Below, one piece after another: positions 9,069 through 15,207 of a stretch of 64,000 nt of DNA; position 1 is the stretch's first letter; the number at the start of each line of letters is the position of its first letter. The notes under the pieces are model-generated. The model did not search any database. It was given only the letters and a program-made list of their open reading frames with translations, and was not told where the DNA came from. This stretch comes from Bosea sp. (in: a-proteobacteria) (GTDB lineage Bacteria > Pseudomonadota > Alphaproteobacteria > Rhizobiales > Beijerinckiaceae), in NCBI RefSeq assembly GCF_023953965.1, contig NZ_JAMLIX010000002.1:372001-436000 (forward strand). The letters run 5' to 3'. The position numbers were made by a program, and so were the translations under genes.

Positions 9069-9341
9069 TCATCGCCTTGACTCCCGCTGGGCTCTGGCAA
9101 GCAACTCGCGAAGCCGCTGTTCCAGACACTGAACAACGACGGCCCACACTGCATCGTCTTTGGGCGAGAATCCGCGCTGTAGCATCTGGCCGCTGGCCAT
9201 GACGCCCTCTCGCATGGCTTGAGCTGCCGCCACTGGATCTTCCTCGCGGCCTATGTGGCCAGCCAGCGCGGTCGTCATCAGCAGTTCAAGCGCCGCTATG
9301 CGCGCTGTCAGATGATCGATATCGCTTAGTTCTTCCGCCAT
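9069..9341 (-). CDS. Small helical protein in reverse-oriented cassette
   Basis: 90 residues, started at ATG 9341 because a GGGAGGGCTGGG ribosome binding site precedes it. Predicted helical: an N-terminal heptad-like stretch (HLTARIAALELLMTT), a middle EEDPVAAAQAMREG helix and a basic C-terminal helix. The gene opposes the surrounding late genes and lies between two copies of the ejection gene's 3' end, so it looks like a recently acquired cassette. Leader and ribosome site resemble those of the minus-strand genes at 14361 and 14867. Function unknown. Confidence 0.65.
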   Translation of the reverse strand: MAEELSDIDHLTARIAALELLMTTALAGHIGREEDPVAAAQAMREGVMASGQMLQRGFSPKDDAVWAVVVQCLEQRLRELLARAQRESRR

Positions 9342-9395
9342 ATCCCAGCCCTCCCGTCCCGATCCTGACGGCGGCTCCTGAAAGAGTCGAGGGGG

Positions 9396-9427
9396 CGGCA
9401 AATATCTTCAGGTGCGGTGATGGCTAA
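9396..9427 (+). repeat. Direct repeat, copy 2 (duplicated gene end)
   Basis: Repeats the codons for GKYLQVR and stop. Here the stop is followed by TGATGG, which would have started a next gene (MAKPQ) that is now cut short by the toxin-antitoxin genes. This suggests copy 2 is the original junction with the downstream late gene. Confidence 0.8.
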
Positions 9428-9705
9428 GCCGCAATCCGCATTTTCAGGCCCAGGGAGTGAAGGACGCCCATGAAGGTAGACAGGCGTGGGTCGCCCTTCT
9501 CGGAAAGCGCGCGATAGAGGGCTTCGCGCGTCACACCGGCATCCTTCGCAACCTGCGTCATACCCTGTGCGCGGGCGACATCGCCAAGGGCCTTTGCGAG
9601 GAATGCGGGGTCATTTTCCTCTAGTGCGGCCTCGATGTAAGCGGCCCGCTCCTCAGGGGTTTTGAGATAGTTCTGGATGTCGAATTCGCGGGTTTCGATT
9701 GGCAT
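9424..9705 (-). CDS. Antitoxin, COG3636-type HTH addiction-module antidote
   Basis: 93 residues. The N-terminal region (FDIQNYLKTPEERAAYIEAA) is the conserved start of this antidote family. A helix-turn-helix follows (MTQVAKDAGVTREALYRALS, about 50-69) and then LSTFMGVLHSLGLKM. It starts one base after the toxin stop (TAA-G-ATG), giving the toxin-first order usual for Gp49-like/HigB modules. It probably binds both the toxin and the palindrome at 9996-10013. Confidence 0.88.
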   Translation of the reverse strand: MPIETREFDIQNYLKTPEERAAYIEAALEENDPAFLAKALGDVARAQGMTQVAKDAGVTREALYRALSEKGDPRLSTFMGVLHSLGLKMRIAA

Positions 9706-9706
9706 C

Positions 9707-9994
9707 TTAGACCTCCTTCGCAATCTCGATTGCCCGTTTGATATCCTTGCGCTGCGATCCTTTGTCCCCGCCGCAGAGCAGGATGACGAGTTCGTTGCCG
9801 CGCTTCACGAAATAGACCCGGTAGCCTGGGCCGTAGTCGATCCGCATTTCACCGATGCCGTCGAAGAATTTCACATCGCCAAGGTTGCCGTCCTGAGCGC
9901 GGCGGATGCGGATCGATATCCGAGCCTTGGCGTTGACATCGCGCAGAGTACCGAACCAGTCCGCGAATTCGATTGTTTCGATCACCCTGAGCAT
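9707..9994 (-). CDS. Toxin, Gp49-like/RelE-superfamily (COG3657)
   Basis: 95 residues, basic, with the family pattern: EFADWFGTLRD near the N-terminus, ARISIRIRRAQDGNLGDVK in the middle, the GEMRIDYGPGYRVYFV strand pair and the GGDKGSQRKDI C-terminal segment. Proteins of this family are ribosome-dependent mRNA interferases or gyrase poisons. It is the first gene of a two-gene operon facing against the phage late genes, so it probably acts in lysogens. Confidence 0.88.
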   Translation of the reverse strand: MLRVIETIEFADWFGTLRDVNAKARISIRIRRAQDGNLGDVKFFDGIGEMRIDYGPGYRVYFVKRGNELVILLCGGDKGSQRKDIKRAIEIAKEV

Positions 9995-9995
9995 A

Positions 9996-10013
9996 CGTAA
10001 CTTATAAGTTACG
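9996..10013. promoter_or_regulatory. Palindromic operator of the toxin-antitoxin operon
   Basis: A perfect 18-bp palindrome, CGTAACTTATAAGTTACG, two bases upstream of the toxin start codon. A further half-site AAGTTAC lies at about 10047-10053, just before the + strand gene. Likely the antitoxin or toxin-antitoxin binding site for autoregulation. Confidence 0.75.
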
Positions 10014-10061
10014 AACCGGGGATTGTCAACTGATCTGTGAAATAAAAGTTACAGGCTGAAA

Positions 10062-12107
10062 ATGGCTGAACCCCGCCTTGTCCCTGTCGATCACGACCCG
10101 TTCGCGGATGTCCCGCAGGACACCGGCAGCGGACCGCTGGTCGTCACCGTGGCTCCAAACCGTCGCGAGCCCAAGCTTGTGCCGGTGGATCATGATCCGT
10201 TTGCGCAAGCCGCCCCCGCGAACGAGCCGACATCTCGCCTGAGCTCGGCTTGGCAGGGCGCCATTCAGGGCATCACAGGGAATTTTGGGGACGAAATTGC
10301 CGGCGGCATCAACGCCGGCATCGACTACCTTACCGGGCAAGCTCCTGAAGGTATCGGCGCAGCCTACGAGCGCCGCCGTGACGATGCGCGCCGACAGATC
10401 GAGGAGGCGCAGAGGGCCAACCCCGGAACCTTCCTTGCCGGGCAGATCGGCGGCTCTCTCGTTCCTGGTGTCGCCGCTACCAAGCTGGTGACGGCGCCCG
10501 CGCTCGGCGCTCGGATGCTTCAGGGGGCGGGAGTCGGCGCGGCGCTTGGTGGCATTGCGGGCGCTGGTGAAGGCACTGACGCTGAAAGCCGGAGAGATGC
10601 AGCGATTCAAGGTGCTAAGCTAGGGGGCGCATTCGGTGCTGGCGGCGAAGCTCTTGCCAGCGGCGCGGGGGCGGCTGTCCGCAGTTTCCTTGGCGCTCGC
10701 GGCAAGCCGAATCCGCAGGCGATCAGCGAAGCCGCCGAATTCGGCATCCCTCTCTCTCGCGGTCAGGCTTCCGGCGACATCACCCAGCAGGCTTTCGAGG
10801 AGGCGGCACGAAACAATGCTCGGGGCATCCCTGCCACCCGCCAGATGCAGGCATTCGACGCTAGGCAGGCGGAGGCCATCGCAAATGCGCAGCAGGGAAT
10901 TTCTCGTGGTTTAGGTGGTCAGCCCATGCCGGCCCCGGCGATGGGCGAGGCTGTGTCCGGTGCTGTCCGCAATCAGGCTCAGGGTCTCAAGCAGGCATCG
11001 ACGGCGGCTTACAACTCGGCCGCTGCGAAGAACGCGACGATCGGGCTCGACGAGGTGAAGAACCTTGCCGGCCGTGTTGCCTCCGATCTGGAAGCGGCCG
11101 GCATCGTTGTGAACCCGAATTACGGCACCTATGGCGGCACGACCAACGCCATGAACATCCTGCGGCGTGTTTCCGGTTTCGAGGGCGCGCCGGACGGAGC
11201 GGTTGCGCAATCCCTGTCCGGCCTCGATCAGGCACGCAAATCGCTGTCCCAGGTCCGCCCGACCAATGCGGAGGATATGCGGGCACTGGTCACGATCAGG
11301 AAATCCTTCGACAAGTGGTTGGACGATGCGATCGATCAGAAGCTGTTTTCCGGCGATGCGACCGCCATCGACGACCTGAAGAAGGGCCGAGAGCTGTGGT
11401 CGCAGTACAAGGGCCTGACGAAGGCTAAGCCGGGCGATGATGCCTCTGCCCTGATCGTGAAGATGCAGCGCGACGGCATCACCGGGGAGGAGGTTGCGAA
11501 TTGGCTCCTTGGCACGGCCGGGGCGCAGCAGGCGGGGCGCTCCGCGCGTGTCGCCTCCGAGCTGCGTCGCATCCTCAAGCCGAACTCGCCCGAATGGGAG
11601 GCGCTTCGGCAGGCGGCATGGACGAAGGCGATCGAGCCGGCTCGTGGCACGGGCAACCAGGCGATGGCGAACTCCATCGTTGACTTCACGAACCGCCAGG
11701 GTGCGCCGCTGGCGAAGGTGCTGTTCACGCCTCAGGAGATCGGCCAGATGCAGCGTTTGGCCTATGTCATGCGCCGAACGGTCCCCGATCCGAAGGCGAC
11801 AAATCCGAGCAAGTCGGGCTATGAGGTTGCACGCATGCTGGGCTCGAACGCGGGCCTCGGAATCGCTGGCACGGCGGCTGGTGTTGCAACCGCTTGGCAG
11901 ACCGGCGATCCGAAGTATCTCGCGCTGGCGGCTTTGCCGCTCCTGCGCAACGTCGGCAGCCTGTCGAAGGGGGCGGCGGCGACGAAGGCGGTTCCGGGAC
12001 CTGTGTCTCGCGCTATCTCGGGCACGGCCGGGGCGCTTACGCGGGGCGGGGGGATGGCGGCCGGAGGCGTTCTTCCGTCGCTTATCGGCGGCCCTTCTCA
12101 ACGATGA
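10062..12107 (+). CDS. Large Ala/Gly-rich ejection (internal virion) protein
   Basis: 681 residues. The N-terminus carries two copies of an LVPVDHDPFA motif (residues 6-15 and 39-48), perhaps a packaging tag or processing site. Then come long Gly/Ala-rich hydrophobic segments (about 120-210) and helical regions with many Gln, Lys and Arg. The C-terminal part (about 590-681) again has Ala/Gly-rich membrane-like stretches. Size and place after the lysozyme-like protein fit the third ejection protein of P22-like phages (gp16-like role). Its last 26 bp overlap the convergent gene at 12082. Confidence 0.65.
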   Translation: MAEPRLVPVDHDPFADVPQDTGSGPLVVTVAPNRREPKLVPVDHDPFAQAAPANEPTSRLSSAWQGAIQGITGNFGDEIAGGINAGIDYLTGQAPEGIGAAYERRRDDARRQIEEAQRANPGTFLAGQIGGSLVPGVAATKLVTAPALGARMLQGAGVGAALGGIAGAGEGTDAESRRDAAIQGAKLGGAFGAGGEALASGAGAAVRSFLGARGKPNPQAISEAAEFGIPLSRGQASGDITQQAFEEAARNNARGIPATRQMQAFDARQAEAIANAQQGISRGLGGQPMPAPAMGEAVSGAVRNQAQGLKQASTAAYNSAAAKNATIGLDEVKNLAGRVASDLEAAGIVVNPNYGTYGGTTNAMNILRRVSGFEGAPDGAVAQSLSGLDQARKSLSQVRPTNAEDMRALVTIRKSFDKWLDDAIDQKLFSGDATAIDDLKKGRELWSQYKGLTKAKPGDDASALIVKMQRDGITGEEVANWLLGTAGAQQAGRSARVASELRRILKPNSPEWEALRQAAWTKAIEPARGTGNQAMANSIVDFTNRQGAPLAKVLFTPQEIGQMQRLAYVMRRTVPDPKATNPSKSGYEVARMLGSNAGLGIAGTAAGVATAWQTGDPKYLALAALPLLRNVGSLSKGAAATKAVPGPVSRAISGTAGALTRGGGMAAGGVLPSLIGGPSQR

Positions 12108-12360
12108 TGAATATGCCTATGGCGCCGAAAAGTACGATCAGAGGCAATATTTTGCCCCAGGGGCCGAACAAGCTCTCTCCTAAGCGGCTGATGAAATTGG
12201 CATCGTCCGCGAACCACCTAGCTAGAAACAACAGGGCAGTGAAGCCTACGGCGTAGACAACCACCAGAACGGCTTTGCCCATTGGCCCGACGCTATCGAA
12301 CTGGCGTCCGGTCCGCTGGAAGAAGGTTAGGCGCTCGGGGTTGTCGGGTTTCAATCCCAT
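12082..12360 (-). CDS. Two-helix membrane protein, unknown
   Basis: 92 residues with two clear transmembrane helices (about 27-48, VLVVVYAVGFTALLFLARWF, and 69-87, ILPLIVLFGAIGIFIIV) and a basic C-terminus. It overlaps the previous gene by 10 bp and is the last gene of a three-gene reverse operon. A membrane protein in such a prophage cassette could mediate superinfection exclusion, but this is a guess from context. Confidence 0.7.
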   Translation of the reverse strand: MGLKPDNPERLTFFQRTGRQFDSVGPMGKAVLVVVYAVGFTALLFLARWFADDANFISRLGESLFGPWGKILPLIVLFGAIGIFIIVEKGRR

Positions 12361-12620
12361 GGCATCCGCATCTTATAGCATGAAGCCGTGTTGAAATGAT
12401 CGAAGCCTAAGCATTCTTCTGAATAATGCGGCCGGTATCCCTTCGCCAACATGCAGGCTTTCATATATTCCATGTCGTTCCTTGATGGGTCGTATGACAT
12501 CTCAAGAACGGGCTTAAATTTCTCGATCCAGTTCGCCCGGCACGCGCCGTATACCTTATAGCTAGGTTCGTAGAACGATACGGCATAGATCGCGATGCCG
12601 ATTGCAAGCAGCACCCTCAT
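12351..12620 (-). CDS. Small cysteine-containing exported protein
   Basis: 89 residues, started at ATG 12620 because this overlaps the stop of the DNA-binding gene as ATGA. Residues 1-17 are a hydrophobic signal or anchor (LLAIGIAIYAVSF). The remainder is polar and has four cysteines (GACRAN, KACML, EECLG, ASCYK), suggesting disulfides in the periplasm. No family recognised. Co-transcribed with a ribbon-helix-helix regulator and a membrane protein. Confidence 0.7.
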   Translation of the reverse strand: MRVLLAIGIAIYAVSFYEPSYKVYGACRANWIEKFKPVLEMSYDPSRNDMEYMKACMLAKGYRPHYSEECLGFDHFNTASCYKMRMPWD

Positions 12621-12793
12621 CCCCGGTCCTTTTCCACGATATCGAGCATGGTTTTCACCATTTCGCGAATTGCCTCGGATCGGGAGGGGATAGGACGCTG
12701 CTTCGAGCGCCATGCGTCGATGCGGTCGATGAGCGAAGGCTCGACCACCATGTTCAGGCGCGTGCTCTTGGGTTCGGGCGCGTGTCTTGTCAT
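12617..12793 (-). CDS. Ribbon-helix-helix DNA-binding protein (Arc/CopG type)
   Basis: 58 residues. A beta-strand (STRLNMVVEP) is followed by two helices (SLIDRIDAWRSKQ and SRSEAIREMVKTMLDIVEK), the classic ribbon-helix-helix layout of Arc, Mnt and CopG. It is the first gene of a minus-strand operon whose promoter region contains the inverted repeat at 12801-12814, 8 bp upstream of the ATG, and it probably binds there. The phage antirepressor lies about 720 bp away on the other strand, recalling the P22 immI arrangement where Mnt and Arc control ant. Confidence 0.82.
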   Translation of the reverse strand: MTRHAPEPKSTRLNMVVEPSLIDRIDAWRSKQRPIPSRSEAIREMVKTMLDIVEKDRG

Positions 12794-12800
12794 TTCACAT

Positions 12801-12814
12801 AAGTTATGTAACTT
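12801..12814. promoter_or_regulatory. Inverted-repeat operator upstream of RHH operon
   Basis: AAGTTA-TG-TAACTT, two 6-bp half-sites around a 2-bp centre, next to the start of the ribbon-helix-helix gene. The same AAGTTA half-sites occur, in the opposite arrangement, in the toxin-antitoxin operator at 9996. Confidence 0.65.
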
Positions 12815-12883
12815 TAGACGGACCGGGAGGCGTTTGCACCGCCATCACCGGCCCTGACCAACACCGATCCTGGAGAGATCGAC

Positions 12884-13243
12884 ATGGCTGAAGTTACACA
12901 TAGCACGCAGGCCGCTGTTCGGGCAGATGCATTTCGTGCCGATATCACGGGCGTTTCACCCAAGGGGCTCGAATCCCTCGCGGGGATCTTCTGGCGCGAA
13001 ACGGCCATCTTTAACGCCATCGAGCCGAAGACCAATGCCGAGGAAACGGCAGCATTCAATATCTGGAATGGAAGCGCAGACGATGTCTATCGCGCTGTTC
13101 CGGCCACTATCGAGGACGCCATCGCCCAGTTGGAAGTCATCATCTACCGCGATGGCGACAACATCGACGAAAAGATCATGCCGGTGTTTTCCAATCTGCT
13201 CGTTGGTCTTCGCGCGGTGAAGGCTTCTCTGTGCCGGCACTGA
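12884..13243 (+). CDS. Hypothetical phage protein
   Basis: 119 residues with a GAGAG ribosome site just before ATG 12884. The protein is mixed helical. It starts MAEVTHSTQAAVRADAF, has a GLESLAGIFWRETAIFNAIEP segment, and ends with helices AIAQLEVIIYRDG and LLVGLRAVKASL. No family recognised. It lies between the reverse RHH operon and the antirepressor and shares the + orientation with the latter, so both may be under the same immunity-type control. Confidence 0.65.
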   Translation: MAEVTHSTQAAVRADAFRADITGVSPKGLESLAGIFWRETAIFNAIEPKTNAEETAAFNIWNGSADDVYRAVPATIEDAIAQLEVIIYRDGDNIDEKIMPVFSNLLVGLRAVKASLCRH

Positions 13244-13396
13244 CCGGCGGAGCTGATTCTGCGAAGTCAAGCAGAAGTTCCGGTTTTGCCCGGTTTCCGT
13301 TGTGGGTAATGGGGACAAGTGAGTTCACCGTGCGCCGACTCTTGTTCGCGAGTCAGATTCGCCAGTAATTTCAATTCAGTTCCGCGACGGCGGGAG

Positions 13397-13463
13397 CCGC
13401 TGCATCACCAGCGGTGGTCTACGGGGTTGCTTGTTGCTTTGGCCGGCGCTCGCAACCCCGTAG
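13397..13463 (+). promoter_or_regulatory. Two strong hairpins in antirepressor leader
   Basis: CCGCTG/CAGCGG (13397-13402 with 13409-13414) is followed at once by a perfect 12-bp stem CTACGGGGTTGC/GCAACCCCGTAG (13419-13430 with 13452-13463, 21-nt loop). The second hairpin is followed only by a short mixed T tract, so it may be a terminator/attenuator or a leader structure controlling translation of the antirepressor 52 bp downstream. Confidence 0.55.
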
Positions 13464-13515
13464 CCGTTTTGGCCCCGACGCTGTGATGGGCGTCGAGAAA
13501 CGAAAGGACCCTATC

Positions 13516-14106
13516 ATGGGTCAGATTATCACTGTCAATTTCCGTGGTGACCAACTCTACGGATTCGAGAACGACGACGGCACGTTCGTGGCGTTGAAGC
13601 CCATCGTCGAGTCGATGGGGATGGACTGGTCGGCGCAGTATCGGCGCGCTCAGCGTGACCCGATCCTGTCCGAAGGTATTGCCATCATGGCAACACCTTT
13701 CGGTCGTGGCGGCGATCAGGAGGCGGTTTGCCTCAAGCTCGAACTCGTCAACGGATGGCTGTTCACCATCGACACCGCCCGTATCAAGGACGACGCCGTC
13801 CGTGAGCGGGTGCTCCTGTACCAGCGCGAGTGCTACACGGTGCTTCACAAGCACTTCTATGGCCGCTCGACAGCGGATCGGTCGGCGGCGATCACGGGTT
13901 CGCCCACCGCTGAAGAGACGATCAAGGTTCGCAAGTCTCTGGTGACGGAGGCCCGTCAGACCTTCAGCTGTCAGGCGGCGCGCGAACTCTGGTTCAAGCT
14001 CAATCTGCCGACGACGCCCGCCATGTTCGCGGACGAGAACCAGTACGAGATGTTCACCTACACGGCGATCAAGCGCGATCCGCCCATTGCCGATCAGGCC
14101 GCGTGA
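13516..14106 (+). CDS. Phage antirepressor, P22 Ant N-terminal family
   Basis: 196 residues from ATG 13516 (GAAAGGA upstream). The N-terminal domain (VNFRGDQLYGFEN, FVALKPIVESMGMDWSAQYRRAQRDP, then LVNGWLFTID) is the P22_AR_N/Bro-like module of phage antirepressors. RERVLLYQRECYTVLHKHF follows. The C-terminal part (TAEETIKVRKSLVTEARQTF) is helical and differs from the P22 C-terminal domain. Such proteins bind and inactivate phage repressors and promote induction. A terminator follows 7 bp after the stop. Confidence 0.88.
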   Translation: MGQIITVNFRGDQLYGFENDDGTFVALKPIVESMGMDWSAQYRRAQRDPILSEGIAIMATPFGRGGDQEAVCLKLELVNGWLFTIDTARIKDDAVRERVLLYQRECYTVLHKHFYGRSTADRSAAITGSPTAEETIKVRKSLVTEARQTFSCQAARELWFKLNLPTTPAMFADENQYEMFTYTAIKRDPPIADQAA

Positions 14107-14112
14107 CTACGA

Positions 14113-14133
14113 GGGGGCTTCGGCCCCCTTTTT
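14113..14133 (+). terminator. Terminator after antirepressor
   Basis: GGGGGC-TTCG-GCCCCC hairpin (14113-14128) followed by five T: a strong intrinsic terminator. Confidence 0.85.
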
Positions 14134-14160
14134 CATGCTTGAGCGATGTACCAGAGCCAT

Positions 14161-14182
14161 CTCATCTCAGGAGTGTACCATG
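14161..14182 (+). repeat. 22-bp direct repeat, copy 1 (ribosome site and start)
   Basis: CTCATCTCAGGAGTGTACCATG, containing the Shine-Dalgarno and start codon of the gene at 14180. An identical copy at 14644-14665 precedes the gene at 14663. The reverse-oriented gene at 14361-14636 lies between the copies. Confidence 0.9.
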
Positions 14183-14506
14183 TCAGCGGTTCCGTTCCCA
14201 AAGTCGACCCGGAAGGGCATTTTGACCGAGGACGGCGCGAGAATTGTGGATGTCTTCAATGAGCCGTTGGTCAAAGTCGGCATGGCCGCACTGAAGGCCG
14301 GCGAAGAGGCCAAGATTGCGGACCTAGATGGCGTTGATCTCAGCAGGCCACACATCCGCTTCAGCTACGCCTCCTTGCCACCGCTTCCAGAGTCGACGCG
14401 ACGCCGTCTAGTAGCGCTCTCATCGCCTCCTCCCACTCGGCTGCAATCATGTCTGACTGCGCTGGGTTCGCCTCTGGCGTGGTGTCGGAAGCGGCTTTCT
14501 CGATAA
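14180..14506 (+). CDS. Hypothetical phage protein, 3' end probably altered
   Basis: Starts at ATG 14180 after AGGAG. The first about 60 residues (FPKSTRKGILTEDGARIVDVF, later AGEEAKIADLDGVDLSRP) read as a normal soluble protein. After about residue 65 the frame runs through the reverse gene at 14361, and the composition becomes Pro/Ser/Arg-rich shadow sequence. The cassette insertion probably replaced the original C-terminus. Function unknown. Confidence 0.5.
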   Translation: MSAVPFPKSTRKGILTEDGARIVDVFNEPLVKVGMAALKAGEEAKIADLDGVDLSRPHIRFSYASLPPLPESTRRRLVALSSPPPTRLQSCLTALGSPLAWCRKRLSR

Positions 14507-14636
14507 TCAGGGCGATTGTTTCCTTAGCTTCGCCAACCGTCAGCCCTTCTCGGGCGAATTTATCGACGAGCAGCATTCGAATTATCTGCTCCATAGCGGC
14601 AAGCCGCAGTTCGAGCTTGAATGCTGCTTCGCTCAT
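14361..14636 (-). CDS. Small helical protein in second reverse cassette
   Basis: 91 residues from ATG 14636, preceded by GAGGGCTGGG. Strongly helical: FKLELRLAAMEQIIRMLLVDKF, LTVGEAKETIALIIEKA, and a C-terminal helix ending ARRRS. The N-terminal L-x-LRLAAMEQ pattern recalls the LTARIAALELLM of the gene at 9069, and both share the ribosome-site sequence. The cassette lies between two 22-bp repeats. Function unknown. Confidence 0.6.
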   Translation of the reverse strand: MSEAAFKLELRLAAMEQIIRMLLVDKFAREGLTVGEAKETIALIIEKAASDTTPEANPAQSDMIAAEWEEAMRALLDGVASTLEAVARRRS

Positions 14637-14643
14637 CCCAGCC

Positions 14644-14665
14644 CTCATCTCAGGAGTGTACCATG
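14644..14665 (+). repeat. 22-bp direct repeat, copy 2
   Basis: Identical to 14161-14182. It supplies the AGGAG and ATG of the gene at 14663. Confidence 0.9.
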
Positions 14666-14881
14666 AATCAAATCGTCCAATCAGGCATGCTAGGCTATAA
14701 TCAGGGCCTTCTCGCGAGCGATGAGCACAAGAAGACCCGAGCTTACTACCGCCGCGTCAAAGCGGCGAAACTGGCGGCTGATTTGCCCGAAGACCGCGAC
14801 GAAGCGCTGGAAATCCTGAGCGAAGCCAGCCGCATCTATGACGCCATGCATAGAGACGAGCGACCTTCACCCGCTGGGTAG
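14663..14881 (+). CDS. Hypothetical small phage protein
   Basis: 72 residues with the duplicated AGGAGTGTACC leader. Basic and helical in the middle (HKKTRAYYRRVKAAKLAADL) followed by an acidic helix (DRDEALEILSEASRIYDAM). Its 3' end overlaps the 3' end of the convergent gene at 14867 by 15 bp. No family recognised. Confidence 0.6.
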   Translation: MNQIVQSGMLGYNQGLLASDEHKKTRAYYRRVKAAKLAADLPEDRDEALEILSEASRIYDAMHRDERPSPAG

Positions 14882-15079
14882 AGTTCGACGCACCGCTTCA
14901 ATCACGTCGCTCGCGTCCACAATATGCGGGTTCGATGTTCCCGAGAATTCCCTCGTCGCGGCGTTTAGGAGCTGATGGGCCTTATCGACGCTGAGGACGC
15001 CTTCGCTCACAAGCGCTTTGAGTAGCGCAGCGGCAATGCTGGCGCCGGCCGTCATTTGTCCTTCTAGCGTTATGCTCAT
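14867..15079 (-). CDS. Small protein of third reverse cassette
   Basis: 70 residues from ATG 15079, chosen because GGGAGGGGTGG directly precedes it. A longer frame to 15166 would need TTG. It has a hydrophobic helix (AGASIAAALLKALVSEGVLS), then DKAHQLLNAATREF and a C-terminal DASDVIEAVRRTL helix. The upstream segment (15085-15130) resembles the leader of the gene at 9069, including GATCCTGAC and GAGTCGA blocks. Function unknown. Confidence 0.55.
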   Translation of the reverse strand: MSITLEGQMTAGASIAAALLKALVSEGVLSVDKAHQLLNAATREFSGTSNPHIVDASDVIEAVRRTLPSG

Positions 15080-15165
15080 CCACCCCTCCCATTTCCCGCG
15101 ATCCTGACCTGACGGCTCTGACGAGTCGATATCAATCCGTGCCAGCCTTTTGGCAATTTCGTCCA

Positions 15166-15194
15166 AGCCCGCTCCTCACACGAGCGGGCTTTTT
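15166..15194 (+). terminator. Terminator upstream of tail-fibre genes
   Basis: AGCCCGCTC/GAGCGGGCT stem (15166-15174 with 15182-15190), 7-nt loop and a T run. It ends 14 bp before the tail-collar gene, so that gene needs readthrough or its own promoter. Confidence 0.8.
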
Positions 15195-15207
15195 CTATGG
15201 AGCCGCC

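Noticed and set aside
8978..9202. Plus-strand frame of 74 residues in the first reverse cassette
   Set aside because: It overlaps the better supported minus-strand gene at 9069 that has a strong ribosome site, and its own composition is poor.
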